Shown here piece after piece: positions 34,504 through 45,369 of a stretch of 64,000 nt of DNA. The notes beneath the pieces were generated by a model. That model saw only the letters and a list, made by a program, of their open reading frames with translations, did no database searches and had not been told where the DNA came from. Origin of the DNA: Amorphophallus konjac (Eukaryota > Streptophyta > Magnoliopsida > Alismatales > Araceae). The position numbers were made by a program, and so were the translations under genes. The DNA lies in contig CM040126.1 of NCBI GenBank assembly GCA_022559845.1, forward strand, positions 142,422,064 through 142,486,063, written 5' to 3'. Every line of letters starts with the position of its first letter. Position 1 is the first letter of the stretch.

Positions 34504-34965
34504 TTAACGCCTTCCACGAGGGTGCCTTTTGGTTTAACGCCCTTCACAGGGGCGTGTTTTAGTTTATTAACGCCTCTTTCCAGGGCGTCTTTTAGCATAT
34601 CTGCTGCTTTGTTTCCGTTCATTATACTGTCTGAGAAGTAACGCTCACCTCCAGGGCGTGTTATCATTTTCTAACGCCTTCATTCAGGGCGTCTTCTTTT
34701 TATGTTACGTCTGCCGTTACATCATCTTACTGCTTTAATCATTCTGCCTGTGAATTCACGCCCTTCCCCAGGGCGTTCTTTATTACATAGCGCCTCACCT
34801 CAAGGCGCTTCCTCAGATTTGACGCCCTCACACAGAGGCGTCCCTTCCATATTTCGCGCCTCTACCAGAGGCGTGTTTCTGTTTCTCGCTGCTGGCTCAT
34901 AGCCTCTCGCAGTGATTCACAACAGTGACCCTGTCGTTGCTTTAGCTGATAGCGACCTGCCCCAG
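34504..34965. repeat. Inverted-repeat array in the E6 leader
   Basis: About ten units of TAACGCC(C)T, a 4-7-base loop, and AGGGCGT, very regular in this stretch (for example 34536-34556, 34574-34590, 34757-34775, 34819-34839). They sit between primer site and gag, hence in the predicted genomic RNA leader. Confidence 0.8.
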
Positions 34966-35534
34966 GTCGTCTCTTTCCTGCGTTTTATAGAACCTTGCTT
35001 CCTGCTGCTGTCTGTGATAGTTTGTGTGATTGTCATATTGCTTGCCTATATTGCTTTGACCTGATCATATTACTTTGCATATTGTGGCATTTGGTTGGGA
35101 GACCTCCTCTCTCTACACTAGGATTCCACACACCTCTCTTGGAATCGGGACGACCCTCCATTGAGCATTCCGTCTCTTTGGACTGGAAATCTCTTTTTCA
35201 AGACCTCCATAAGTCCCCGCACCCATGGATTCCCTCACGGACGTCAGGCTGGTTGCACCCTCGAAGTACCCGGAGTTTAGAGAACCTATCGTTGGTGAGG
35301 AGAGAGAAAGAATCTAGTTGACCCGGAGGTTACACTTGGATCAACTAGGTTTCACATTGCAAACATAAGTGAACTATTCAACAATTCAATCTACTCTAAT
35401 CTCAAGCGGAACACTAAAACCTTGCGTTCATCTCAACTTGGTTGCATACACTTGCTTGGGTGATTTGACTTGTTTGGATTGAGTGGTTGTTTGTTTGATA
35501 TTGCCTTTATAAAATTGTTTCTCCTCTTAAAAAC
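34966..35534 (+). other. E6 leader before gag
   Basis: No gene seen. It contains a stretch (35120-35340) similar in wording to E2 3780-3900 (TTGGACT ... ACCTCC ... GGATTCCCTCA ... GGCTGGTTG), a further sequence shared by the Tat and Tekay elements here. Confidence 0.4.
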
Positions 35535-37238
35535 ATGAAACTCCGTTCAGGTAAGATCATCAACATGGCAGGCTATGGGTATTCTTATGATGATGAGGAC
35601 GAGAATGTCTTTGGTCAATATGAGACCCCTCTCCAGGATTCCATCTATTATGAGGGAAATTACCCTCACCCTCAGTCTCATCATCCTCAAATCCATGTGG
35701 TTGATACCGCTCCTCAAGAGGTTGTGCCCTCTTCTCAGACTTTGCCCTCCAACACTTCGGGGAACCCTTCCCCATCCTTTAATGTCACGGACTTAATTAA
35801 TGCACTATCTCAGTTGGATGATTCCCAGCGGCAAGCTATTCAGGCCGCCTTGAAAGGGGAGTCTGTTCCCTCTTCGTCTTCCAACCCCCCTCCGGCCGAG
35901 AGTGGCCATCACCCCGTTAACGACCAGGTGGTCTTGCATAAACCCCCCTCTCGTCCACCAACTCCTTTCACGGCCATACCGGCCCAGCAGGCGAGTTATT
36001 CTGCGGTTAGGCACCAATTCCCCCAACCTCCTCAGATTCTACGGTCGCCTATACCACATTCTTTTCTTCAGGCCCCAGTTGAGTCCGACTCTAATGCTTT
36101 GCTACTTCAGAAGATGGCCCACATGGAAGAACAGCTTAAGAAAGTCACTGCGGCCAAGAATGCACCAGAAATCTCGCTCCCCACTCTGCCAATTTTCCAT
36201 CTTCCTCCGTCCGAGATGCCGAACTTTCGGTGGTACAATGGAACTGGCAATCCGGTTATTCATTTGAAGGATTTTATGTACGAGACCTCCTTCTGGCAAG
36301 GCAACAAGGCTTCTCTGGCCTATTTATTCAGAAGATCTCTGGAGGGGCCAGCCCTCGAATGGTTTTATTCCTTGGAGCCAGCTGATGCCAGTGACTTCGA
36401 TGTTGTCCAAAGGAAATTCTTGCAAAAGTATAGAGACCGTGTTGGACCCTCTCTGTCTGTTACAGATTTAGTTGCAGAGAAAATGAAGTCTGAGGAGGAC
36501 TTCATCATATTTGCTGACAGATGGCGGTCGATGGCCGAGAAGCTGAAAGACACTTTGTCGGAACAGGAGCAAGTAAAGATGATTATTTCTAATGCAACTC
36601 CTCAATTCTGCCATATTTTGGCCATGAACCGGCTGACTACTATGGAAGAGCTCTATGAGAGGGCTCGTTACATCCAGACACAGATGAAGGATTCGCCCAT
36701 TATGGGCATGTTCGAGCCAAAGCCTCAGCTGTTTAAGAAAACCACCAATGTTAACAGCGGGCCCACAACTGAGGGCACCGTCACAAATGAGCAAGTCGGC
36801 GCAGTTGGCAACCCCCACCATCAAGCTAACCCACGTCCATCACCGCCTCCACGACAGAACTCTCATTTTAACCCTACTCCACAACCCCAATTCGCACCTC
36901 AACACTCCTTCGCTCCACCGCAAAACCAAGCCCCCCGCGTAGACCCTCCAGCTCCACCACAATACCATCAAATGCCCCCACCTGCCAACTACGGCCAACA
37001 ACAACAGCGGAGACCACCACTTGGCCCCAAAAGGGACCACTATCCTCCACTTCCCGAAAGTCTCCCCGATATTTTTAATGCTCTGATGGCCGCCAACTTG
37101 CTCGCCTTGCCAAGGGAAAGAACCGTGTGGCCCGCTAATGTTGACACATCCCATTATTGTGCTTTTCATCGCAGCCCTGGTCACAACCTTGATCGTTGTT
37201 TCCACTTTAGAGATTACATTTACGATCTAAATGACTAG
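35535..37238 (+). CDS. gag: E6 gag (567 aa)
   Basis: Begins MKLRSGKIINMAG; the LRSGK start is common in plant gag proteins. Residues about 80-200 are Pro/Ser-rich. The gag capsid domain spans about 230-390 (FRWYNGTGNPVIHLKDFMY, LFRRSLEGPALEWFYSL, ERARYIQTQMKD). The tail is Pro/Gln-rich and ends with a zinc-knuckle-like CAFHRSPGHNLDRC. TAG at 37236-37238 closes it, but the same frame continues with GDINWDEM into the protease ORF, as in related polyproteins where gag and protease are separated by a stop. This reading frame is intact. Confidence 0.88.
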   Translation: MKLRSGKIINMAGYGYSYDDEDENVFGQYETPLQDSIYYEGNYPHPQSHHPQIHVVDTAPQEVVPSSQTLPSNTSGNPSPSFNVTDLINALSQLDDSQRQAIQAALKGESVPSSSSNPPPAESGHHPVNDQVVLHKPPSRPPTPFTAIPAQQASYSAVRHQFPQPPQILRSPIPHSFLQAPVESDSNALLLQKMAHMEEQLKKVTAAKNAPEISLPTLPIFHLPPSEMPNFRWYNGTGNPVIHLKDFMYETSFWQGNKASLAYLFRRSLEGPALEWFYSLEPADASDFDVVQRKFLQKYRDRVGPSLSVTDLVAEKMKSEEDFIIFADRWRSMAEKLKDTLSEQEQVKMIISNATPQFCHILAMNRLTTMEELYERARYIQTQMKDSPIMGMFEPKPQLFKKTTNVNSGPTTEGTVTNEQVGAVGNPHHQANPRPSPPPRQNSHFNPTPQPQFAPQHSFAPPQNQAPRVDPPAPPQYHQMPPPANYGQQQQRRPPLGPKRDHYPPLPESLPDIFNALMAANLLALPRERTVWPANVDTSHYCAFHRSPGHNLDRCFHFRDYIYDLND

Positions 37239-37259
37239 GGTGACATCAATTGGGATGAG

Positions 37260-40007
37260 ATGAGGCAATTCATAGCCGCTATGAAAGAAGGAAGGGCTTC
37301 TCGGCAACAGCAAAATCAACAACCTCAGCAATCCGCTCCACAACAAGTTCAACCACAGCAAGCTCCAGCACACCAGCAGGATATGGGAATTGTCCGTAAT
37401 CCATTGCCGGAGCACGCCCCTAATCAGCATGTGAACCCCGTCACGTCCCTCTACGAAGTGCAGAGAGGACAGGGATGGCACGAAGAAAACGCCTCTATCG
37501 GGGCATTTCATCATGAGCCGAATCAAAATCAACCTCCGCGCCTTTTGCGCACCCTTCCTTCTTCTTCTACTCTCCTATCGGGACGTCCTCTTCTACGCCC
37601 CGTCAACCCATCTACCTCCACCAGTTCTACGGCCTTACCGGCCCGCTCTCTTCTTACCCATTTGCCACCTCCACAACCTACCGCACGACAAACCCCACCT
37701 TCCACCACCAACTCTATACCTCCGCCGTCCAGGCCACTCCTACTTCGCTCACCGCTAGCACCCGCTACACCCCCTACCACTCCTACACCGGCAAGGGTTC
37801 CTCCGCCATCAGTTCCCCCACCTCTCATACCCAGATCTCTTCTTGTTAGACCACCCGCCAATGCTCCTCGCATTCGGGTATCGCTTTCTACTTCCACGCC
37901 CCCTGACGGGGCATCTTCGTCAAACCACTCTCCTATGCCTCCCACGGGGGCATCTTTGCTAAACATTACTCCCACGCCTCCTACGGGGGCACCCCTGTTG
38001 TTGAACACTGCCAACGGCATTCCCTCTTCTTCTTCTTCTAATTCTCCTCCCACATTTGCCCCGACAGAAGCTCTACAAGGCGTGGCGCCGCTCCGCAGTG
38101 GACGGATTTTCCACCGTATTTTTCCACAAAGAGAGCTAGAGCCCGTGCAGGGGCCGCAAGAGCAAGAACAAGAACAAGGGTCTGTACCGGGCACTGAATA
38201 TGATTTGTTAAAGCATTTGGACCGGACTCCGGCAAGAATTTCGAACCTGGAATTGATCAAACGGTCCACCACTCATCAGCTGGCTCTAAAGGAATATTTG
38301 CAGAAGGTAATGGTTAATGAAGACATTCCAGTTGAGCAAATAGTCACAGTGTTAACACCTGCTAGCAGTCAGCCGGCAATTACTTTTCATGAGCACGAAC
38401 TGGCACCAATCTCAGCAAGAAAATATGCCTTATGCATCACAGTCGACATCAATAAGGTGGCTGTTAAGCAATGTCTGGTGGACATCGGGGCATCCATCAA
38501 TGTTTTGCCACCGAGCACCTTGAAGTTATGTGGCATACCAGAAAGCCAGATTCGGCCATCCACCATAACGGTCACTGCATATGACAACACCAAGAAGCCT
38601 CCTCTAGGCATGATCACATTGAAAGTTAGCTTGGGTCCTGCCACCATCACAGCAGATTTTCACATCTTGGACATGGATCCAACATTTAATGGCATTCTTG
38701 GCCGCCCGTACATCCAGCAGCTTGATGCGGTGCCCTCTACAAATCACCAGTGTCTCAAATTCTCACACAAGGGCCGTATTATCAAGGTGACCAGCATGCC
38801 GATTCTGCCAGAGGAAGATATTCATGCGGCTTCATCAGTCCCTTCTATTTGGCCTGCCAATAAGCCACTATTATCTGTGCTGGACGTCCCCCGTCCACGG
38901 CCAATGCCATCTGAAGCTGTTACCACGGTTGCTATGACACCCCTGCCTGCTAAGGGGAAGAAGAAAAAGAACATGATTAATACCCCTGGCTGGAACATTC
39001 TGTTAAAAATGGGGTATCAGGATGGCAAAGGCCTGGGTGCCAACTGTCAGGGCAGGATTAGGCCCATTAAGCCGCAAAAATTGCTTGTACGAGGCGGTTT
39101 AGGCTATAAAGGGCCAAGCAAAAATAAAGAAGAGCCATGGGCATTTATGACTTCTACTTTGAAGACTGATCGCCAGCCACTCTCCTGGACACTGAAGACA
39201 CATTTTGTTACTGGCGGCATTCAGAATAATGAGCAGACTACCATAGTTACTTCATTGCTTGACTATCAAGATGTTCACGCCAGACAGTTTGCCCGTCACA
39301 TTGCCCCACTGGCTACCTACAAAGCCCTGGAGTCTTTAAGGCCGGACAAGAGAAGGAAAATGGGTGATCCAGAATGTGACTGGTACAGGTGGTTCGACAT
39401 GAATGACATTACTATTTCTTTAAGCCGCCTCTTCATGCCGACAGATCTGGAATGGCCGCCGCTCATACAGGAATTGATTGAAATGCCAGCGGTGATCACA
39501 GACAAGAGGCAGTTGCTGAGTGACTATACAGATACTGGGGAGCCAGATGTCCCCTTTGAAGAAGGTTTCACTGTGGACAGGCTGTGGGCCGGCCTCTTTT
39601 CTCTCACTTCGCTACATCCATCTGTGCTTGCTTCTCTACATTCTCATTGGTTTGGTCGTGTGCCAAGACCGCCTCCAATTACAATCAGTTTTGCTCCAAA
39701 TTCAATCCGAGTTTCTCTCCCGATTCCTCCATTGCTCCTCGAGCAATTTTCTAAAATCTCCATCTCGCCCCCCCATGGGCTATCATTGATTAAATCTTTC
39801 TCTAATCTTGCAATTTCCACTCCTCCTACTATTCTCCCATCACACTGCTTTCTCCTTGAAAAAGAAAATAAAAATGAAGAAAAAGATAAAAATGAAAAAA
39901 AAACGCTACTTTTTCAACTTTTCAATCCTCCATCTCCGTTGAGGAGACTTCTTATCTCTTTCCCGAGTGTGTCCCAACCCAGGGGCCGCTCTTTCAAGAT
40001 TCCTTGA
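37260..40007 (+). CDS. pro: E6 protease ORF with G-patch (915 aa)
   Basis: Same frame as gag, after the TAG. Residues 1-330 are low-complexity Gln/Pro/Ser. The retropepsin-like domain follows: CLVDIGASINVLP with the catalytic Asp at 38481 (DIG in place of DTG/DSG) and GILGRPYIQQLDAVPS. A G-patch lies at about residues 578-603 (TPGWNILLKMGYQDGKGLGA) with GLGYKGP after it. G-patches are nucleic-acid-binding modules next to some retroviral proteases. From about 39590 the translation loses protein character (pyrimidine-rich DNA, then a Lys-rich run), suggesting an intron or untranslated spacer before RT. Confidence 0.85.
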   Translation: MRQFIAAMKEGRASRQQQNQQPQQSAPQQVQPQQAPAHQQDMGIVRNPLPEHAPNQHVNPVTSLYEVQRGQGWHEENASIGAFHHEPNQNQPPRLLRTLPSSSTLLSGRPLLRPVNPSTSTSSTALPARSLLTHLPPPQPTARQTPPSTTNSIPPPSRPLLLRSPLAPATPPTTPTPARVPPPSVPPPLIPRSLLVRPPANAPRIRVSLSTSTPPDGASSSNHSPMPPTGASLLNITPTPPTGAPLLLNTANGIPSSSSSNSPPTFAPTEALQGVAPLRSGRIFHRIFPQRELEPVQGPQEQEQEQGSVPGTEYDLLKHLDRTPARISNLELIKRSTTHQLALKEYLQKVMVNEDIPVEQIVTVLTPASSQPAITFHEHELAPISARKYALCITVDINKVAVKQCLVDIGASINVLPPSTLKLCGIPESQIRPSTITVTAYDNTKKPPLGMITLKVSLGPATITADFHILDMDPTFNGILGRPYIQQLDAVPSTNHQCLKFSHKGRIIKVTSMPILPEEDIHAASSVPSIWPANKPLLSVLDVPRPRPMPSEAVTTVAMTPLPAKGKKKKNMINTPGWNILLKMGYQDGKGLGANCQGRIRPIKPQKLLVRGGLGYKGPSKNKEEPWAFMTSTLKTDRQPLSWTLKTHFVTGGIQNNEQTTIVTSLLDYQDVHARQFARHIAPLATYKALESLRPDKRRKMGDPECDWYRWFDMNDITISLSRLFMPTDLEWPPLIQELIEMPAVITDKRQLLSDYTDTGEPDVPFEEGFTVDRLWAGLFSLTSLHPSVLASLHSHWFGRVPRPPPITISFAPNSIRVSLPIPPLLLEQFSKISISPPHGLSLIKSFSNLAISTPPTILPSHCFLLEKENKNEEKDKNEKKTLLFQLFNPPSPLRRLLISFPSVSQPRGRSFKIP

Positions 40008-41185
40008 TAGATCTCTTTTCCCCCTCTGGCGAGGGGTCTTCTTCTGTATCACCTTTTGTATCCACTTTTTCACCCCCTTCTTTTCTTTCTGATCAAGCTA
40101 GTTGCTCCTCCTCTTCTTCCTCTTCTTCTAATAAAATTCATGGGGTAGATTCACATAAGAGATCCAAGGGTAAGGAGATTCCTCGCAAATTTTTATTAGA
40201 ATTGGCTATCAGATGCCAAGCTTGTTTAGCAATCCCTGAGTTTGTGGAAGATCCAATTATCCTGCCAGAGTTAGAATATGAAGATGCTGTTGTTTCTTAT
40301 GAGGGTTTGGGCATTTATGAAATTATGAATGATGAAGACCCTATTGAAGAGGGGGATGAAAGTTATGAAGAATATGAGGACGAGGCTGATGCTTTTGCTA
40401 GTGGTATGAGAAGATTCGACGAACCATCAGCCTCCGTAGAAGAACCTACCAAAGAAATTAATCTGGGTACCGAGGAAGACCCAAGGATTGTCCTCATTAG
40501 CCAGAATTTGCCGCCCTCCGAGGAGGAGGCGCTCATTTTAGTTCTTCAAGAATACAAGGACACATTTGCTTGGAGTTATGAGGATATGTCGGGATTAGAC
40601 CCTGCGCTCGTTGCACATCGTCTTACACTTAAGCCAGGGTCTGTCCCGGTCAAACAACGGTTGAGGCGTTTCCACCCTAATATGACTTTAAAAATGAAAG
40701 AAGAGGTCGATAAACTCCACAAGGTTAGGTTTGTTAGAGTTGTCCTCTATCCCAATTGGGTGGCTAACATTGTCCCGGTTATGAAGAAAGATGGGAAGGT
40801 TCAGATTTGTATAGACTTCCGGGACCTCAACCGAGCGTGTCCTAAAGATGACTTCCCCCTCCCTCATATTGATGTTCTGATTGATAACACGGCAGGATTT
40901 GAGACTCTCTCATTTATGGATGGCTTTTCAGGCTACAATCAAATTCGTCTGTCTGAAGAGGATCAAGAGAAAACATCATTCACTACACCATGGGGTACTT
41001 ATTGCTATGTGGTCATGCCCTTTGGACTTAAGAATGCTGGAGCCACCTACCAGAGGGCTATGATGGCGATTTTTCATGACATGATTCATATTTATATTGA
41101 GGTGTATGTGGATGACCTGGTTGTAAAATCAAGGATAAGGATTGAGCATCCTGGGGTTCTGGCTAAGGTTTTACAAAGGTTATGA
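40004..41185 (+). pseudogene. pol: E6 reverse transcriptase, N-terminal part
   Basis: A different frame from protease. It starts within a Ser-rich run; no ATG start is evident, so it is probably reached by splicing or frameshifting. RT motifs: NWVANIVPVMKKDGKVQICI, FSGYNQIRLSEEDQEKTSF, VMPFGLKNAGATYQRAM and catalytic VYVDDLVVKS near 41104. TGA at 41183-41185 interrupts it; the same frame goes on in the next segment. Confidence 0.88.
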
Positions 41186-41194
41186 GAATATCAT

Positions 41195-41953
41195 TTGAAA
41201 ATGAACCCCAAGAAGTGCGTATTTGGCGTTTCTTCAGGGAAATTGCTTGGTTTCATTGTTAGCAAGAGAGGAATTGAAGTTGATCCCAATAAGGCAAAGG
41301 CCATTAGAGATATGCCTCCTCCCAAGAATTTGAAGGAAGTTCGAGGATTAATCGGGAGGTTGCAATTTATTCGCCGCTTCGTCTCCCAGCATTCACAAAG
41401 ATGTAGGCCGTTCTACGAGCTTACTAAGCCGGGAGTCAAGTTTAATTGGGATGACAAGTGTCAGGCAGCCTTTGACGGGTTGAAGGATTATTTGGCCAAT
41501 CCTCCTGTCCTGAGGCCGCCAATTCCAGGCAAACCGCTTATTCTTTATGTTTCGGTCCTGGATGACTCCGTAGGTGCTGTCTTAGCTCAAGTGGATGAAG
41601 AAAGTAAGGAGAGGGCAGCATACTACTTGTCTAGGCTTCTTAACCCCTGTGAACAGAGGTACTCAGCCATGGAGAAGACTTGTGCAGCTTTGGTTTGGGT
41701 AGTTCAGAAGTTAAAACATTATTTCCTAGCTCATGAAGTTCACCTCATTGCTCGCATGAATCCGATTAAATTCTTCCTTGAAAAATCTGTCCTCACTGAT
41801 CGATTAGCACGCTGGCAAAGCTTCCTCTCTCAGTTTGATATCACTTACATTCAACAGAAAGCTATCAAAGGCTACGCCATTGCCGAACACCTTGCTCATC
41901 ACCCTCTCCCCCGTTTTGATCTGTCAATTCGGACTTCCCAGATGAAGAATTAA
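41195..41953 (+). pseudogene. pol: E6 RT thumb and first RNase H
   Basis: Continues the RT frame: MNPKKCVFGV, LLGFIVSKRGIEVDP, FIRRFVSQHSQRCRPFYEL, then the gypsy RNase H (ILYVSVLDDSVGAVLAQ, AAYYLSRLL). The usual first catalytic Asp of the TDAS motif is replaced (YVSV), which suggests that this RNase H is inactive and only structural, as proposed for Tat elements with a second RNase H. It ends at a TAA and the frame changes before the next domain. Confidence 0.83.
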
Positions 41954-41959
41954 TGTCCA

Positions 41960-43692
41960 TTAATCAACCCCATGATCCTATGTGGACATTACATTTTGAT
42001 GGAGCTCTAAATTCTTAAGGAAGAGGGATCGGCATGGTTCTTTTAACACCAGAAGGGGTCACCATCCCATTTGCTGCTCGGCTCACTTTTCCCGTCACCA
42101 ATAACATAGCTGAGTATGAAGCTCTTTTGGCCGGTCTTCAAACCGCTCATCGATATGGTGTCACCCATTTGAGGATTGTGGGTGATAGTCAGCTTATTCT
42201 GCGCCAGGTGTTGGTCAAGTGCCGCACCATCAATCCTAAGCTCAAGCCCTACCAGGAACTCGCTTCAGCTTATGCCAAACTCTTCACTAAATTGATCTTC
42301 GTTCATGTCCCTCACAGCCAGAACATCTTGGCTGACGCTCTTGCTTCTTTAGCTTCCGCTTTAGTTTTCCCTCCTGAGCGTGATTTTCATGTTCCCTTGA
42401 TTCATCAGCGTGACACCCCAGCTATTAAGGATCGCGCATTCCTTGATATTAGGGATCAGGTGCTCGAGAAGGTTAAACAGAAGGAATCTCTTAAAGGAAA
42501 GGAAGTCAGGCTTTTGGATTGGCAAGAAGATTTGGCTGACGAAGAGAAACCTTGGTATTATGAGATTGCCAGGTATTGTAATGATCATTCCTATCCCGAG
42601 GAAGCCACTGCTGAAGAGAAGAAAGCAATTAGAAGAGTGGCTCAACGATATGTTCTGGTTGGAGGTGTGCTCTACAGAAGAGGGCTTACCAGTGTTTTAT
42701 TAAGATGCCTCGATGATGACAAATCTTGGAAAGTTGTGGAAGAGGCGCATTCTGGAGTGTGTGGTGGTCATGTGAATAGCCAGATGCTAGCTAAGAAGAT
42801 CCTTAGGCTAGGATTCTATTGGCCCACTCTAGAAGAGGATTGTTCCATCTATGTTCGAAGGTGTGTTAAGTGCCAACTGCATGCCGACAAAATTCATTCT
42901 CCTGCTTCTTCACTCCATCCTACGTCCTCCCCATGGCCTTTTTCCATGTGGACTTTTGATATCATTGGACCTCTTGGTGATTCGAACCTCCTGACCAAGC
43001 AAAAATCATTCATCCTCACGGCAACGGAGTACTTCACCAAGTGGGCGGAAGCAGAAGCTTACGTGGAGATTAAAGCGTCAACAGTCTGCAAATTCATAAT
43101 GAAGAACATCATCACGAGGTTCGGCATCCCGAGCACCATCGTCACCGATAATGGACCTCAATTTATCTCTCAAGAGCTCAAGGATCTCTGCAACAGGTAT
43201 AACATTGCATTGCATCATTCTTCTCCCTATTATCCGCAGGGCAATGGCCAGGCAGAGGCAACTAACAAGACTTTGATCAAAATTGTTAAGAAAACGTGTG
43301 AGGCTAATAAATTTTCGGACTGGCCAGACAAGCTAGTTGAAGCTCTCTGGGCCTATCGTACTTCCATTCGTACCCCCACTGGGCAAACCCCTTTCGCCCT
43401 TACTTATGGAATGGAGGCGGTAGTCCCTTACGAGATTCTCATTCCCTCTCTGCGAGTACAATTGGATAAGGAATTTTCTATTGATGAACGTCGGGATTCA
43501 CTCCTTGCCCAACTGGAACTCCTAGATGAGAAGCGTCTGGTCGCCGCTGAGCATGCGCGCGTTTATCAAAACAGGCTCTCACGTTTTTATCAAAAGAAAG
43601 TAATTGAGAGAAAATTTAAAATCGGTGAAATGGTAATCAAGAGAATTTTTGTAAAGCCGGGTGGCCCACGCTCAAAACTCCAACCCAATTGA
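41960..43692 (+). pseudogene. pol: E6 archaeal-type RNase H and integrase
   Basis: New frame, broken by TAA at 42016-42018. The RNase H has Asp at 41998 (LHFDGAL), Glu in NNIAEYEALLAGL, Asp in VGDSQLI and Asp in NILADALASL, so all four catalytic positions are present. Integrase follows: HHCC finger (about 42745-42880, with CVKCQLH), catalytic Asp at 42958 (FDIIGPL), Asp at 43147 (VTDNGPQF) and Glu at 43255 (GQAEATNK), with 35 residues between the last two. It ends at TGA 43690-43692 inside the C-terminal module. Confidence 0.88.
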
Positions 43693-43812
43693 GAAGGACC
43701 GTTTGTTATAAAAGACGTTTATCCTGGCAATGCATATAAACTGATTAATGCTGAAGGGGAAGAGTTAACTCATCCTTGGAATGGTTTGTATCTTAAGAAA
43801 TACTACCCTTGA
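43693..43812 (+). pseudogene. pol: E6 integrase C-terminal end
   Basis: Same frame after the TGA: GPFVIKDVYPGNAYKLI, then THPWNGLYLKKYYP and a TGA at 43810-43812. This is the usual GPF...NAYKL...NxxxLKKYY ending of Tat integrases, so the polyprotein ends here. Confidence 0.85.
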
Positions 43813-45369
43813 TTCAAAAATCCAAAAAAATATAAATATATGTCTTCAAAAATCCAAACAAAAAGGAATATCTCCGAAAACCATAAAAAAATAGAAACTC
43901 CAAAAAGCAAACAAAAATAGAAATTCTTCAAAATCAAAAAGAGAACAGAATTGGTGCCATGGCACACGAAGGATCAAGGTCGAAAGGTCAAAATTCAGAA
44001 TTCATTCATCAGTCTTGCTAACTTACAAGGGGGTTGACTCCCGCACACACTACACGCTTTATTCTTGAGCTCGATCAGTGCAAAATCTGACGGAAATCAA
44101 AAACCTGACTAAAAGTGAAAGACAATACCCGTTCTCTTCTTCTTCGGCCCATAAGGGAGGAAGGGAGACCTCGAGGCAGACGCGCCAAGCCTATCCGCCG
44201 CCCTAGTAGGTGGAAGTCAGGGCCCAAAAGGGAACAAATGCCACAAAAGCCCAAGTACAATTAGGTTTATTTTCATCAATGTAAATCAATTCCAAAGTGA
44301 AAGTCAAGTTATGAAAAGAAAAGCATGTCAAGAGGGTAAAGTCCCCGCAAGGAAAACCTTGGGTGTATGCATGCAATATAACAAGGGCAAAAATACAACA
44401 ATTTCCCTACGCCAAAGACCGAACCCCAACAGGCATAGGGTAGGGGAGGTAACTTTGCCTTGAGCATCTCAGAATCCCCTATGGGCTTCCCTTATATTTT
44501 CTTCCATCCTTTCTATGTGGTAAAATCACGAACTGGCAGGATGGTTAAAGGCGGACTAAAGAAATTGCACTGTACGAAATCTCGAATACAGGTCAACTAT
44601 AAGCACGTCGACCCCCTTTTAATTACTCAAGAAAGGTTAATGAATTTTAGATGGTGACCGTGTAAGACCTGTGGTTTTGATAGCCTTGACAACCTTTTTT
44701 TGCAGAAATAATTCAATTAACACCTTTGGCTAAGGCACTTTTTATTTAATTAACGTCTTTGTTTAGGTCGTCTCTTTCCAAATAACGTCCCTGCGCAGGT
44801 CGTCACTTTCTCAAAAATCAAATTCACTTTTCAAATTCACGCCGTCTTATAGGGCGTCTTTTATGTGAATAACGACCTATTCGAAGGCGCGTTTTTCAGA
44901 AAAAAACAAAAAAAATTAATAATAATAAATAATAAATAAATAATAAATGAGGGAAAAAAATGCATTCTCCAAGTATGCTTGCATTCTTTTACATGGGCAT
45001 CTTTTATTTATGGTTTGCATATGTGTGCCTTGCATGATGCATCTCCCGTTATCAGCTATTTCATTAAGCCTTATCTTGATTAAAGGCTTGGCCCCTTGAC
45101 CCGTCATTAAGGTCAAAATATTGCCACCCCTTGCTTATTGGGCAAGGGGCCAAGTCGAACAGATGAATTAACCTGTTTTGTTCAAATAAAAACCACAGCT
45201 GTAGGTACAGGGCAAAGTAAAGCAAACACGAAGAACGTGGAAAGAAGAAGGTACACAAACACGAGGCCACAGTCACACAAAGTGCTCAGGTAACAAAAAT
45301 CTCAATATATATATATATCTCATGGCTATCATGTACAGGTGTGAGGGTGGAGGAGTACAAGTAAGTCTC
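43813..45369. other. E6 non-coding region after pol
   Basis: No supported gene. It holds an A-rich stretch with repeated AATCCAAA/CAAAAA words (43815-43945), a hairpin array (44707-44895), an A/T run (44900-44950), and two opposed TTAA(G/A)G-type palindromic stretches near 45068-45155 (GCCCCTTG ... CAAGGGGC). Confidence 0.5.
44707..44895. repeat. Inverted-repeat array after E6 pol
   Basis: Five units with arms AACG(T/C)C and (A/G)GG(T/G)CGT, for example 44754-44772, 44783-44801 and 44839-44858. More degenerate than the leader array. Confidence 0.65.

Noticed and set aside
33966..34667. 178-codon plus-strand ORF and Gly/Arg-rich minus-strand ORFs
   Set aside because: They cross the LTR end and primer site and depend on the CCCTTTCCCCTTGG tandem repeat.
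34504..34965. CRISPR-like or satellite reading of the hairpin arrays
   Set aside because: Units are imperfect, spacers are AT-rich and short, the host is a plant nucleus and the arrays lie inside LTR elements; direct-repeat identity is far too low.
37529..38272. 247-codon minus-strand Gly/Val-rich ORF
   Set aside because: Shadow of the Pro/Ser/Thr-rich low-complexity part of the E6 protease ORF on the other strand.
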